Assembly (NCBI GenBank): GCA_020831625.1
Contig: JAFIGD010000002.1
Coordinates: 62,001 to 126,000, forward strand
Length of the DNA stretch: 64,000 bases
Origin: Verrucomicrobiota bacterium
GTDB lineage: Bacteria; Verrucomicrobiota; Kiritimatiellia; SS1-B-03-39; UBA6053
Reading direction: 5' to 3'
In this document: positions 1-8,778 of the stretch, in pieces
Layout of the letters: every line of letters starts with the position of its first letter
Position numbering within the stretch: the stretch's first letter is position 1
Notes under the pieces: model-generated
Seen by the model: only the letters and a program-made list of their open reading frames with translations
What the model was told of the DNA's origin: nothing
The model's database searches: none
Translations under genes and position numbers: made by a program

Positions 1-732
1 GTGATGGTCATGTTCTTCTGGGGCGCCAAGCTTTATTTCGACGCCCGGATTCCGCCGAAAGACGCCATTGAGATTCTGGTGACCGGCAAGCAGTGGATGT
101 GGAAGATGCAGCATCCCAACGGCAAGCGTGAAATCAACGACCTGCATGTTCCGGTCGGGGTTCCCATTAAGCTCACCATGACCTCCGAGGACGTGATCCA
201 CAGTTTTTATCTGCCGGACTTCCGGAAAAAAATGGACGTGTTGCCCGGGAAATACACCCAGATGTGGTTTTTGCCGGAGCAGGAAGGCCGGTATCACCTC
301 TTCTGCGCCGAGTATTGCGGCACCGAGCACGCTCTGATGATCGGAAATCTGCATGTCGTGAGTCAGGCGGAGTATGAGCGCTGGCTGTCCACCGGCGGAA
401 CCGGCGGCATGGCCGCCGCCGCGAACGCGGACGATCCGGTCGCGGCCGGGCAGGCACTCTGGGAAGTGCACTGTATGATGGCCTGTCATACCGGCAGACC
501 CGGCGCCATCGGCCCGAACATCCATCACGCCTTCGGCACCATGCGGGAACTGGAGACCGGCGAGTTTGTTCTGATGGACGAGAATTACGTGCGGAATTCC
601 ATGATCAACCCCAACGACGATATTGCCAAGGGATATCCGGCGGCAATGACCTCTTTCCGCGGCACGCTGAACAACAACCAGATGAATCAAATTATCGCCT
701 ACCTCAAGTCGGTGGCGGAAGACGCGCCTTAA
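1..732 (+). CDS. coxB: Cytochrome c oxidase subunit II with fused cytochrome c domain (5' truncated)
   Basis: This subunit accepts electrons from cytochrome c at the CuA centre and passes them to subunit I of the aa3-type terminal oxidase. The window edge removes the signal peptide and the N-terminal membrane helices; what remains is the end of the last helix and the periplasmic cupredoxin domain. CuA ligands are visible as H67, C102, E104, C106, H110 and M113. A C-terminal monoheme cytochrome c domain follows from about residue 145, making this a caa3-type oxidase, with distal ligand M216. The heme attachment motif is unusual: C158, C162, H163 spell CX3CH rather than CXXCH. Genes for subunits I, III, IV and heme O synthase follow directly. 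Confidence 0.95.
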   Translation: MMVMFFWGAKLYFDARIPPKDAIEILVTGKQWMWKMQHPNGKREINDLHVPVGVPIKLTMTSEDVIHSFYLPDFRKKMDVLPGKYTQMWFLPEQEGRYHLFCAEYCGTEHALMIGNLHVVSQAEYERWLSTGGTGGMAAAANADDPVAAGQALWEVHCMMACHTGRPGAIGPNIHHAFGTMRELETGEFVLMDENYVRNSMINPNDDIAKGYPAAMTSFRGTLNNNQMNQIIAYLKSVAEDAP

Positions 733-756
733 GTTTGAACGTTTCGGACACGATAC

Positions 757-2379
757 ATGAACGACAACAACACAACACCCCCTTTAAACTACCTGACCAA
801 CGGTCACACCGTCAAATCCTGGCTGCTGACCGTGGATCACAAGCGGATCGGCATTCTGTATTTGATTGCCATGACCTGTTTTTTTCTGATCGGCGCCACC
901 GCGGCCACCCTGTTCCGTCTGGAACTGGCCACGCATAACGCCAACGTGCTGGCGAACGACACCTACAACCGTCTGTTCACCATGCACGGGATCATCATGG
1001 TGTTCTTCTTCCTGATTCCCGCCGTGCCCGGCGTGCTGGGGAACTTTTTCGTGCCGCTGATGATCGGGGCGAAGGATGTCGCGTTTCCGCGGCTGAATCT
1101 GGCGTCATGGTACATCTACATGGCCGGCGGTCTGTTCACGCTGGCGGCGATTATCGGCGGCGGCATCGACACCGGCTGGACCTTTTACACGCCGTACAGT
1201 TCGGTGTATGCCGATTCGCACGTGATCCTGGCCGGAACCGGGGTGTTTATCACCGGGTTCAGTTCGATTTTGACCGGTCTGAATTTCATTGTCACGATTC
1301 ACAAAATGCGGGCACCGGGCCTCACCTGGATGCGTCTGCCGCTGTTTATCTGGGCGCAATACTCCACCGCGATCATCAACGTCCTCGGCACCCCCGTGCT
1401 GGCCATCACGCTTCTGCTGGTTCTGGCCGAGCGCGTGCTGGGTTTCGGCATTTTCGATCCGCAAAAGGGCGGGGACCCGGTGCTGTATCAGCACATGTTC
1501 TGGTTCTATTCCCACCCGGCGGTGTACATTATGATTCTACCCGGATTCGGGGTGGTATCCGAAGTACTGGCCTGCTTCTCCCGCAAGCGGATTTACGGAT
1601 ATGAGTTTGTGGCGTTCTCCAGCCTCGCGATCGCCGCGATCGGATTCTTTGTGTGGGGACATCACATGTTCACCAGCAGCCAGTCCCCCTACGCCGGGTT
1701 GATCTTTTCGATTCTGACCTATCTGGTGGGCATCCCCACCGCGATTAAGATCTTCAACTGGACCGCCACCCTTTACAAGGGCTCCGTGCAGTTGTCCGCG
1801 CCCATGCTTTACACCCTCGGGTTTATCGGGCTGTTCCTCGTCGGCGGCCTCACCGGCCTGTTTCTGGCCACCAAAGCGATCAATGTTCACCTGCACGACA
1901 CCTATTTCGTGGTGGCGCATTTCCACTACGTGATGGTGGGCGGGATGATGATGGCCTGGCTGGCCGGCCTGCATTTCTGGTGGCCCAAAATGTTCGGCAA
2001 ACTCTACAACGAATTCTGGGCCCGCGTCGGCGCGGTGATTATTTTCTTCGGCTTCAACTTCACCTTTTTCCCGCAGTTCATCGCCGGATACATGGGCATG
2101 CCGCGCCGCTATCACGTCTACGATATCGAATATCAGCCCTTCCAGATGCTCTCCACTGCGGGCGCGTTCTTCATGGGCATCGGGCTGATTATTTGTCTGG
2201 TGACCCTGGTTTCCTCGCTGATCACCGGGAAAGCCTCCGGCAAAAACCCCTGGAAGGCTACGGGTCTGGAGTGGAACTATGCCTCCAGTCCGCCCGACAC
2301 CCATAACTTTACGGTTCCGATCAAGGTCGATGTAGAAGCCTACGATTACACCGACGAACGCATTTATCAGGACGCCTAA
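757..2379 (+). CDS. ctaD: Cytochrome c oxidase subunit I (A2-type heme-copper oxidase)
   Basis: Catalytic subunit of the oxygen-reducing, proton-pumping oxidase in the inner membrane; it carries heme a and the heme a3-CuB site. The 540-residue length and about twelve hydrophobic helices fit the family. The CuB and cross-linked Tyr region reads [17 protein letters not shown], followed by the GHHMFT His pair and [14 protein letters not shown] with the heme ligands. YSHPAV replaces the GHPEV of A1 oxidases, so the D-channel Glu is missing and the Tyr-Ser pair marks an A2-type enzyme; that subtype assignment uses known family classification. It starts 24 bp after coxB, with no strong ribosome-binding site. 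Confidence 0.97.
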   Translation: MNDNNTTPPLNYLTNGHTVKSWLLTVDHKRIGILYLIAMTCFFLIGATAATLFRLELATHNANVLANDTYNRLFTMHGIIMVFFFLIPAVPGVLGNFFVPLMIGAKDVAFPRLNLASWYIYMAGGLFTLAAIIGGGIDTGWTFYTPYSSVYADSHVILAGTGVFITGFSSILTGLNFIVTIHKMRAPGLTWMRLPLFIWAQYSTAIINVLGTPVLAITLLLVLAERVLGFGIFDPQKGGDPVLYQHMFWFYSHPAVYIMILPGFGVVSEVLACFSRKRIYGYEFVAFSSLAIAAIGFFVWGHHMFTSSQSPYAGLIFSILTYLVGIPTAIKIFNWTATLYKGSVQLSAPMLYTLGFIGLFLVGGLTGLFLATKAINVHLHDTYFVVAHFHYVMVGGMMMAWLAGLHFWWPKMFGKLYNEFWARVGAVIIFFGFNFTFFPQFIAGYMGMPRRYHVYDIEYQPFQMLSTAGAFFMGIGLIICLVTLVSSLITGKASGKNPWKATGLEWNYASSPPDTHNFTVPIKVDVEAYDYTDERIYQDA

Positions 2380-2403
2380 TCCGTCAACCCCGGAATTCAC
2401 GTT

Positions 2404-3111
2404 ATGTCTCACGCCGCCGCAAGCACCGATCACGAACACAAGCCGTATCAGCAGCATCATTTTGAGAGCATGGAGCAGCAGACCCAGTCCACGCTGCTGG
2501 GCATCTGGCTGTTCATGGCCCAGGAAATCCTTTTCTTCGGCGGACTCTTCGCCGCGTACACGGTCTACCGCATTCTCTATCCCCAGGCCTGGGCGATGGG
2601 GGCCGGCACCCAGAACGTGTTTCTGGGCATGGTCAACACCATTGTGCTCATCGGCAGTTCTCTGAGCATCGTGCTCGCGGTGCATTCCGCCCGGCACAAC
2701 GACAAAAAAGGCATTCTGAAATGGTTCGCGCTGACCCTGCTGCTCGGGTTGGTTTTCTTCGGGGTGAAAGCCATCGAATACGGCACCAAATGGGACCATC
2801 AACTGGTGCCCGGTCTGAACTGGGATGACGGCCACGCCCTGCACACAATTCAGGAGCATGCCCCGAAAAACGTTGAAATCAACGAACTGCCCAAAGGCAT
2901 TCAGCTCTATTATTCTTTGTATTTTGTCATGACCGGGATGCACGCGCTGCACATGATCATCGGCTTCGGCCTGGCCATCTGGATCATGATCAAAGCCGCC
3001 CGCGGCCGGTTCAACGCCGAGTATTACCCGCATGTCGAGTACTTCGGTCTGTACTGGCACTTTGTGGATATCGTCTGGATTTTTCTCTTTCCCCTTTTGT
3101 ATCTCGTCTAA
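2404..3111 (+). CDS. coxC: Cytochrome c oxidase subunit III
   Basis: Integral membrane subunit that stabilises the oxidase and supports proton uptake; it carries no redox centre. The 235-residue protein has the family pattern: a polar, His-rich N-terminus (HEHKPYQQHHFESMEQQ), then hydrophobic segments including WLFMAQEILFFGGLFAAY, MTGMHALHMIIGFGLAIW, and the C-terminal YWHFVDIVWIFLFPLLYLV typical of subunit III. It lies 24 bp after subunit I and 15 bp before subunit IV, so it is part of the same transcript. Confidence 0.95.
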   Translation: MSHAAASTDHEHKPYQQHHFESMEQQTQSTLLGIWLFMAQEILFFGGLFAAYTVYRILYPQAWAMGAGTQNVFLGMVNTIVLIGSSLSIVLAVHSARHNDKKGILKWFALTLLLGLVFFGVKAIEYGTKWDHQLVPGLNWDDGHALHTIQEHAPKNVEINELPKGIQLYYSLYFVMTGMHALHMIIGFGLAIWIMIKAARGRFNAEYYPHVEYFGLYWHFVDIVWIFLFPLLYLV

Positions 3112-3126
3112 CGAGGAGCGCTCACC

Positions 3127-3471
3127 ATGTCGATCAACACCCGCTTTACTGATGACCACGACCACACCTCCGTTTTCGGATACCTCTGCGTGTTTGGCGC
3201 GCTGATGGTGCTTACGGTGCTCACGGTCCTGCTTTCATTTCTCAATTTTGGACTGCTGGGCGACGCCCTGGTGGCCACCACCATCGCGGTTTGCAAAGCC
3301 TCTCTGGTGATCTATTTCTTCATGCATGTCCGGGAAAGCCCCAAGATCATCGCGCTGATTGTCGTGGGCAGCTTCCTTTGGCTGGCAATTTTGTTCCTGT
3401 TTACCATCGCGGATTTCCGCGCACAGTACGGAACCGGTGCCTCCTCCATGCCGCCTGTGTTGCCCTGGTGA
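3127..3471 (+). CDS. coxD: Cytochrome c oxidase subunit IV (prokaryotic type)
   Basis: Small accessory membrane subunit of the oxidase, 114 residues, with three hydrophobic segments (about 20-42, 48-66 and 76-98). The middle one contains CKASLVIYFFMHVRESPK, the conserved family segment. An AACGAGGAGCG ribosome-binding region precedes the ATG. It follows coxC in the operon. It has no catalytic residues; assignment rests on size, topology, the KASLVIYFFMH motif and position. Confidence 0.9.
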   Translation: MSINTRFTDDHDHTSVFGYLCVFGALMVLTVLTVLLSFLNFGLLGDALVATTIAVCKASLVIYFFMHVRESPKIIALIVVGSFLWLAILFLFTIADFRAQYGTGASSMPPVLPW

Positions 3472-3481
3472 CTTCGGAATT

Positions 3482-3622
3482 GAACCACGGATGGACACGG
3501 ATGGACACGGATATGACACAGATTTAATCGTGAAGAATTGTATTCGTATCCTAAGCTCAAACAACTCTGTAAAGGGTTACATAACCTCTGCTCCGTGTTC
3601 ATCCGTGTTTATCCGTGGTTAA
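3482..3622. repeat. Inverted-repeat element of the CCACGGATGGACACGGAT type
   Basis: The gap between coxD and heme O synthase starts with AACCACGGATGGACACGGA (3483-3501) and a further partial copy. It ends with the reverse complement (3591-3622, CCGTGTTCATCCGTGTTTAT and CCGTGGTT). The two arms enclose about 80 bp of AT-richer sequence that looks non-coding. The same motif recurs upstream of gyrB at 17632-17664. This looks like a dispersed, non-autonomous intergenic repeat. Translated short reading frames through it are not credible genes. Confidence 0.75.
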
Positions 3623-3628
3623 AATATC

Positions 3629-4513
3629 ATGTCTCCCCATTTTCGTCCGTATTTAGAACTCTGTAAACCCGGGATTGTCCGCATGGTCGGCGTGACTGCG
3701 GCCTTCAGCTTTCTGCTCGCCTCTCCCGGCGGGACCTGGAGCGACGGGCTGCGGCTGGTGGCCGCGCTTATCGGGATTATGGCCTCGGCCGCCGGATCAG
3801 CGGCGTTGAACAATGTGATCGAAAAAGATCTCGATTCCCGCATGGACCGCACCCGCAACCGTGCCCTGCCCAGCGGTCAAATTAAAAGCGATCACGCTCT
3901 CGCGCTCGGAATTTGCCTCACCCTGGGCGGAACCATCTGGCTGATGCTGACCGTTAATCTGCTCACCGCCTTTCTGGTGCTGGCCACCGCGTTTCTGTAT
4001 GTCCTGATTTACACGCCGCTGAAAACCCGGACCTGGCTGAACACCACCATCGGCGCGGTGCCCGGCGCCATGCCGACGCTGTGCGGCTGGGCGGCGGCGG
4101 GCGACAGTCTGGACTTCGGCGCCTGGGTGATGTTCGCGATTTTGTTCGCCTGGCAGCATCCGCATTTCTACGCCATCGCCTGGCTGTACCGCGACGACTA
4201 TGAAAAAGCGGGCTACCAAATGCTTAGTGTCATCGACAAAGAGGGCAGCCGTCTGTTTGTGCAGGTGATTCTGTTCTCGCTGATGCTCGCCGCCGTGAGC
4301 CTGATTCCCGCCTTCGCGGACATGGCCGGGCCGGTCTATTTTGTCGGTGCCTTCGGCCTGGCCCTCTACCTCCTGCACGCCTCCTGGATCTTCATTCGGC
4401 GGCACACAAAACTGGAGGCCCGCAAGTTGCTGATGACCACCATCATCTATCTTCCGGCGCTTTTGGTGGTCATTCTTGCGGACTTGGGTGTGGAGCGTTA
4501 TCTCCGCGGATAA
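3629..4513 (+). CDS. ctaB: Protoheme IX farnesyltransferase (heme O synthase)
   Basis: UbiA-superfamily prenyltransferase that adds farnesyl to heme b to give heme O, the precursor of the heme a used by the adjacent oxidase. The 294-residue protein has about nine hydrophobic segments. Its first Asp-rich motif is NNVIEKDLDSRMDRTRNRAL and the second conserved loop is YRDDYEKAGYQMLS; both are diagnostic of CtaB/CyoE. It lies 157 bp after coxD, separated by a repeat element, and very likely belongs to the same functional cluster. No heme A synthase (CtaA) is visible in the window. Confidence 0.96.
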   Translation: MSPHFRPYLELCKPGIVRMVGVTAAFSFLLASPGGTWSDGLRLVAALIGIMASAAGSAALNNVIEKDLDSRMDRTRNRALPSGQIKSDHALALGICLTLGGTIWLMLTVNLLTAFLVLATAFLYVLIYTPLKTRTWLNTTIGAVPGAMPTLCGWAAAGDSLDFGAWVMFAILFAWQHPHFYAIAWLYRDDYEKAGYQMLSVIDKEGSRLFVQVILFSLMLAAVSLIPAFADMAGPVYFVGAFGLALYLLHASWIFIRRHTKLEARKLLMTTIIYLPALLVVILADLGVERYLRG

Positions 4514-4606
4514 TCGAAGCGTCGGTTGGGCTTAGTTTCCGGGTTAAGTAAACAGTAAACTTCGCTCCGGGTTGTGACATTGTGTTTCAGATGGAAAAAT
4601 GATGTC

Positions 4607-6079
4607 ATGATCTTGCCCCCTGAAACAGCGCCTCCCTTTTCCGGAAGTCCGGCCCGCTTTGATCCTCCGGGTGAGGATCTTTCGTTGCCGGAACGCCGTA
4701 TGCCGGATCCGGCGGATCAGCCCCTGTTTTGTAAAGCCCTGTCGGAATTTCGCGGGGTTTGGCACGGTCAGCCGGCTTTTTTTCCGGAGTTCGGGCCCAA
4801 ATACGGCGGCGGTCTGGCGACCTATCCCTATCAAACCCGTCCGATGGCCGTTTACGCGAAGGCGGTGAATAAAACCTTTTTTTGTTGGGGCGGGTCTCTT
4901 CCCGACAGCGATCCCCGGACCCGCTTCTGGGACTTCGGGCCGGGCGGGCTTCTGCAAATGGTGTCCGCGTATGATCATGAAAACGGGCGTCTGCTGGATC
5001 CGGTCTGTGTCTTTGACAAGTGGTGCGCCGACCCGCACGACAATCCCGCGCTGCAGATGGATCCCGAAGGGTACCTCTGGCTTTTTTCGCCCTCGCACGG
5101 GAATTGGACCACCCGGTCGTTTATTCACAAAAGTGTCCGCCCCTATGACCACACGCGGTGGGAAACCGTCAGCGATTCCCCCTTGTTCGCCTATCCGCAA
5201 ATCTGGGTGGACGGACGTTTCGGCTGGATGTTTTTTCATACGCGGTACGCCAAAGGCCGGGGGTTGTGGATTAAGTTCAGTTCCACCGGTCATACCTGGA
5301 GCGAACCCGTACCGCTGGCGGATTTCGGATGCGGACACTATCAGGTGTCCTGTTTTGACGAAGCCTCCGCCCGTCTGGGGCTTGCGTTTGATTATCATCC
5401 GGAGCCCGGCGGATTGGACGCCCGCACCAATCTGTATTTTATGCAGTCCTTTGACGGCGGGAGAACGTTCCGCACCGCCGAAGGCGGTTCTGTGGAGACG
5501 CCGGTGTTGTCCAGGGATCATTCCTGCCGGGTATACGACTATGAGGCGGAGGGGAAGGTGGTGTATCTGCGGGACCTTCGGTACACGGCGGAGGGGGAAC
5601 CGGTTATTCTTTATGTCACCAGCCGGGGGCATGAACCGGGGCCGGAGCGGGGGCCGCACACCTGGCATCTGGCCGGGTGGTCCGCGGACGCGGGCTGGAC
5701 GATTCGGACTCTGTTCAGCAGTGACAACAATTATGATCACGGCGAGTTGTGGATCGGGGAAAAGGACTGGCGGATCCTGGCACCCACCGAAACCGGCCCC
5801 CAGCCGTACAATCCGGGAGGGGAGCTGGCGTTGTGGGTTTCGAAGGATCAGGGACGGACCTGGCGTTGCGAGCGCCGCGTCACGCAGAGCAGCCGATATA
5901 ACCATACCTTTTGCCGGGTGCCGGTGAATGCGCATCCGGAGTTCCACAGTTTCTGGGCCGACGGCCATGCGCGCGAGCCTTCGGAGTCTTCATTATATTT
6001 TTGTGACCGCGAGGGTACCGCCGTCCGGCGAATGAATAGAACGCCTTTGGCATTTACACAAGGCGCTTCCGAGGAGTAG
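4607..6079 (+). CDS. BNR/Asp-box repeat protein, sialidase-like propeller (BNR_4-like)
   Basis: About 490 residues. It contains at least three Asp-box-like motifs of the beta-propeller glycosidase fold: SSTGHTWSE (degenerate), SFDGGRTF and SKDQGRTWR. The early block GGGLATYPYQTRPMAVYAK resembles the BNR_4 family often found in carbohydrate-use loci. No signal peptide is evident, so it may act in the cytoplasm. A GTG at 4574 would add 11 residues; the ATG at 4607 was preferred because the extension looks non-coding. A LacI-type regulator starts 9 bp after the stop, suggesting the pair responds to a glycan-derived ligand. The exact substrate cannot be told from sequence. Confidence 0.75.
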   Translation: MILPPETAPPFSGSPARFDPPGEDLSLPERRMPDPADQPLFCKALSEFRGVWHGQPAFFPEFGPKYGGGLATYPYQTRPMAVYAKAVNKTFFCWGGSLPDSDPRTRFWDFGPGGLLQMVSAYDHENGRLLDPVCVFDKWCADPHDNPALQMDPEGYLWLFSPSHGNWTTRSFIHKSVRPYDHTRWETVSDSPLFAYPQIWVDGRFGWMFFHTRYAKGRGLWIKFSSTGHTWSEPVPLADFGCGHYQVSCFDEASARLGLAFDYHPEPGGLDARTNLYFMQSFDGGRTFRTAEGGSVETPVLSRDHSCRVYDYEAEGKVVYLRDLRYTAEGEPVILYVTSRGHEPGPERGPHTWHLAGWSADAGWTIRTLFSSDNNYDHGELWIGEKDWRILAPTETGPQPYNPGGELALWVSKDQGRTWRCERRVTQSSRYNHTFCRVPVNAHPEFHSFWADGHAREPSESSLYFCDREGTAVRRMNRTPLAFTQGASEE

Positions 6080-6088
6080 GGTATTGTC

Positions 6089-7060
6089 ATGTCCATGCCG
6101 ATCAGTTTAAAACACATTGCACAGGCCGCCGGTGTCAGCCGGACCACGGTCTCCCTCGCCCTCCGGAATCATCCGAGGATTTCGCTGGCGACCCGGAAAA
6201 AAATTCAAAAACTGGCCAAAGACATGGGCTATGTTCCCAATGCGGAGGTCTCCAAAGTGATGGAGTTTATCCGTGAGAACAAGGCGCACCATGACCGCCC
6301 GGTTTTGGGATTGATTACGGATTATCCCGAGCCCATGTCCGGACGGAACGAACCCTCGCAAACCTGGGTGGGTTTCCGGGACCGGGCAGAGGCGCTGGGC
6401 TATCGGCCGGAAGAGTTCTGGATGGGGGATCATGCGATCACCCCGCGCCGCCTTCATGATATCCTGTATGCCCGCGGCATTCGGGGCTTTGTTTTTTCCG
6501 CGTTGAAAGATCCGGGGCTGGTTCGGGAAATGGATTTATCGGACTTTGCCTGCGCGTGTATCGGTCATTCGATTTCCACCCCGGCGCTGCACCGCGCCTC
6601 AAGCGATAAATATGCGAACACCCTGAAATCCTGCGAAAAATTATGGGAAACGGGGTGCAGGCGGATCGGGTTGGCGGTGCCGCTGGGTCAGGAAACCCGT
6701 GTCGAACATATCTTTTTGTCCGCATATCTGGTTTTTCATCATTTGCACCAACATGCCGGATGGCGGACCCCGCTTGTGGAGGAGGGCGAATGGGATCCGG
6801 ACCGCATTGCGGCCTGGGCGGAGGAAACGAAGGTGGACGGCTTGATTGTCGCGTATAAAGGTTTGGAGGATCTGCTGCCGAACATCCCGCTGGCCCGGGT
6901 GAATATTATCGACGGCACAGGGCCGGGAATGATCCAGCGGCATGATTTGATCGCATCCGCTGCGGTCGACCTGGTGGACGCTCAATTGCGCCGGAATGAG
7001 ACCGGGATTCCCGTCCAGCCGAAAACGCTGCTGATCCACGGGGAGTGGATTGCGGATTAA
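6089..7060 (+). CDS. LacI-family transcriptional regulator
   Basis: The N-terminal helix-turn-helix is a textbook LacI headpiece: SLKHIAQAAGVSRTTVSLAL followed by NHPRISLATRKKIQKLAKDMGYVPN, including the hinge helix. The remaining roughly 260 residues form a periplasmic-binding-protein-like effector domain, which in this family binds a sugar or sugar derivative. The 323-residue length is normal. It sits 9 bp downstream of the Asp-box protein on the same strand, so that enzyme is its most likely target; the operator is not clear. An in-frame ATG at 6095 is an alternative start. Confidence 0.92.
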   Translation: MSMPISLKHIAQAAGVSRTTVSLALRNHPRISLATRKKIQKLAKDMGYVPNAEVSKVMEFIRENKAHHDRPVLGLITDYPEPMSGRNEPSQTWVGFRDRAEALGYRPEEFWMGDHAITPRRLHDILYARGIRGFVFSALKDPGLVREMDLSDFACACIGHSISTPALHRASSDKYANTLKSCEKLWETGCRRIGLAVPLGQETRVEHIFLSAYLVFHHLHQHAGWRTPLVEEGEWDPDRIAAWAEETKVDGLIVAYKGLEDLLPNIPLARVNIIDGTGPGMIQRHDLIASAAVDLVDAQLRRNETGIPVQPKTLLIHGEWIAD

Positions 7061-7086
7061 TTTGCGATTGACGTAAGAAATCCAAC

Positions 7087-7099
7087 GGGTAGCCTACCC
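7087..7099. promoter_or_regulatory. Short palindrome GGGTAGCCTACCC upstream of the Cys-repeat gene
   Basis: A 13-base inverted repeat with 6-bp arms and a one-base centre lies in the 94-bp gap between the LacI gene and the Cys-repeat protein, roughly 56 bp before that start codon. It could be an operator. No T-tract follows, so it is not a convincing terminator. Role not established. Confidence 0.35.
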
Positions 7100-7154
7100 A
7101 TAGTTATACGCAATTCAGCGTGTTAAATTTTAACCCTTGTATATGGAGAAAAGA

Positions 7155-7580
7155 ATGAAGAAATTCACCCTGATGATCGCCGCCCTTTCGTTTGCCGGAT
7201 TGACGTACGCCGCTTCCGGCTGTTGCCCCGCTTCCGCCGCGAAGCCCGCGGAAGACGCCGAAGTCAAATCCGCGGAAGTCGTAAACGTTGAAGCGCCCGC
7301 CACTGTGGAAGTGGCCGTCGCGTCTGATGCCGTGGTGAAAGTGGCCGTCGCGGAAACCGCCGCTTGTTCCACGGACAAGACATGCGATGCGAAGACTGAG
7401 TGCTCCGCCGAAGCCAAAGCCGAATGTGGTGAAGCCAAAGCTGAATGTGGTGAGGCCAAAGCTGAATGCGGTGAAGCCAAAAACGAATGCAATGCCAATG
7501 AAAAAGCCGCCTGTGCTGTCGGTGAGGCCGCCTCCGCCGCGACGACCTCCTGCGGCGGCGCCTGCTCCTGCAAGGGCTGA
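7155..7580 (+). CDS. Secreted Ala/Glu/Cys-rich repeat protein
   Basis: About 141 residues starting MKKFTLMIAALSFAGLTYA, a clean signal peptide, so the protein is exported. The mature part begins with a CC pair, runs through an Ala/Val/Glu-rich low-complexity stretch, and then contains a Cys repeat of seven residues (EAKAECG three times in tandem, flanked by diverged units) ending in CGGACSCKG. Cysteines are evenly spaced. I do not recognise the family; metal binding or structural disulfides are possible but unproven. The start follows a GGAGAA ribosome-binding site. A strong terminator follows, so it is probably monocistronic. Confidence 0.75.
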   Translation: MKKFTLMIAALSFAGLTYAASGCCPASAAKPAEDAEVKSAEVVNVEAPATVEVAVASDAVVKVAVAETAACSTDKTCDAKTECSAEAKAECGEAKAECGEAKAECGEAKNECNANEKAACAVGEAASAATTSCGGACSCKG

Positions 7581-7615
7581 ATCCGCTGAAGGCGGACCTT
7601 GCCGCTTGAATCCAA

Positions 7616-7652
7616 AACCTCCCGTCTCGTCCCGAGTCGGGAGGTTTTTTTT
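7616..7652 (+). terminator. Rho-independent terminator after the Cys-repeat gene
   Basis: AACCTCCCG (7616-7624) pairs with CGGGAGGTT (7638-7646); an inner CTCG/CGAG extends the stem around a TCC loop. A run of T follows on the + strand. Confidence 0.92.
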
Positions 7653-7670
7653 GGGGAAGGGTGTGAGAAT

Positions 7671-7684
7671 GCGCTTGCAAGCGC
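7671..7684. promoter_or_regulatory. Perfect 14-bp palindrome upstream of recA
   Basis: GCGCTTGCAAGCGC is perfectly self-complementary and lies 55 bp before the recA start, inside the only available promoter region after the preceding terminator. SOS-type LexA operators commonly sit here, but LexA motifs differ among phyla and this sequence does not match the E. coli or Bacillus boxes. Operator function is inference. Confidence 0.45.
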
Positions 7685-7738
7685 GGATATTCGTTTTAAG
7701 GAGTATACATTCTTATTCATACACACGGAGATTTATTC

Positions 7739-8776
7739 ATGGCCAGTAAAGACAAAAAGCAGGATTCCAAAGGCAACCTCGACAGCGTGATCGCGCAGAT
7801 CACCAAGCAATTCGGTGAAGGGGCGATTATGAAGCTCGGCGAGGAGGAGCAGCTGAACCGGAAAATCCCAAGCATCTCCACCGGCGCATTTACATTGAAT
7901 AACGCGCTTGGGGTCGGCGGGGTTCCCCGGGGACGTGTTGTGGAAATCTACGGACCGGAATCTTCCGGGAAAACCACCCTGATGCTGCACATTGTCGCCA
8001 ACGCCCAGAAAGCCGGGGGTACCTGTGCGTTTATCGACACCGAGCACGCGCTGGACCCGTCTTATGCGGGGCGCATCGGAGTGGATCTGGAAAGTTTGTT
8101 GGTCTCGCAGCCGGATTCCGGGGAAGAAGCCCTGAATATCTGCGAGGCGCTGGTCAAATCCGGCGAACTGGATGTGGTGGTGCTCGACTCTGTGGCCGCG
8201 CTGGCCCCCAAAGCGGAACTGGAGGGCGAAATGGGACAGAGCCACGTGGGTCTCCAGGCCCGGCTGATGTCGCAGGCGCTCCGCAAACTGACCGCGCATA
8301 TCAACAAATCCAAAACCTGTGTGATTTTCACCAACCAGATCCGCGAAAAGGTCGGGGTCATGTTCGGCAGTCCCGAAACCACACCCGGCGGCCGGGCGCT
8401 GAAATTCTACGCCTCGGTCCGCATGGACATCCGCCGCATCTCCACCATTAAAGACTCTTCCGGTGCCGCGATCGGCAGCCGGGCCAAAGTGAAAGTGGTG
8501 AAAAATAAAGTCGCGCCGCCGTTTACCGAAGCCGAGTTCGATATCATGTATGCCCAGGGAATCAGTTGGGAGGGATCGATTCTGGACGCGGCCATTGATC
8601 ACAATTTGATCGAAAAACGCGGCTCCTGGTTGTCGATGGACGGCAAACAGTTGGGGCAGGGCCGGGATGCCGCCATTGGCGTGCTGCAGGAAAATCAGGA
8701 AATGCAGGATGAGCTTGTGGCTAAAATCCAGGCCAAGCTCGATGAGAAACGGACCGCCTCCCACAAGAAGAAATAA
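7739..8776 (+). CDS. recA: Recombinase RecA
   Basis: ATP-dependent strand-exchange protein that also drives LexA-type autocleavage during the SOS response. The 345-residue sequence has the Walker A motif GPESSGKTT, the Walker B region [11 protein letters not shown], and the family signature [15 protein letters not shown]. The C-terminal tail is short and Lys-rich (TASHKKK) rather than acidic as in E. coli. An ACGGAGATTTATTC ribosome-binding region precedes ATG. The flavoprotein gene follows after 2 bp, so the two may be co-transcribed. Confidence 0.99.
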   Translation: MASKDKKQDSKGNLDSVIAQITKQFGEGAIMKLGEEEQLNRKIPSISTGAFTLNNALGVGGVPRGRVVEIYGPESSGKTTLMLHIVANAQKAGGTCAFIDTEHALDPSYAGRIGVDLESLLVSQPDSGEEALNICEALVKSGELDVVVLDSVAALAPKAELEGEMGQSHVGLQARLMSQALRKLTAHINKSKTCVIFTNQIREKVGVMFGSPETTPGGRALKFYASVRMDIRRISTIKDSSGAAIGSRAKVKVVKNKVAPPFTEAEFDIMYAQGISWEGSILDAAIDHNLIEKRGSWLSMDGKQLGQGRDAAIGVLQENQEMQDELVAKIQAKLDEKRTASHKKK

Positions 8777-8778
8777 GC

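Noticed and set aside
1537-3165. Long open frame on the minus strand opposite coxA/coxC (542 aa)
   Set aside because: It is antisense to conserved oxidase genes, low in plausible motifs, and arises from high GC content.
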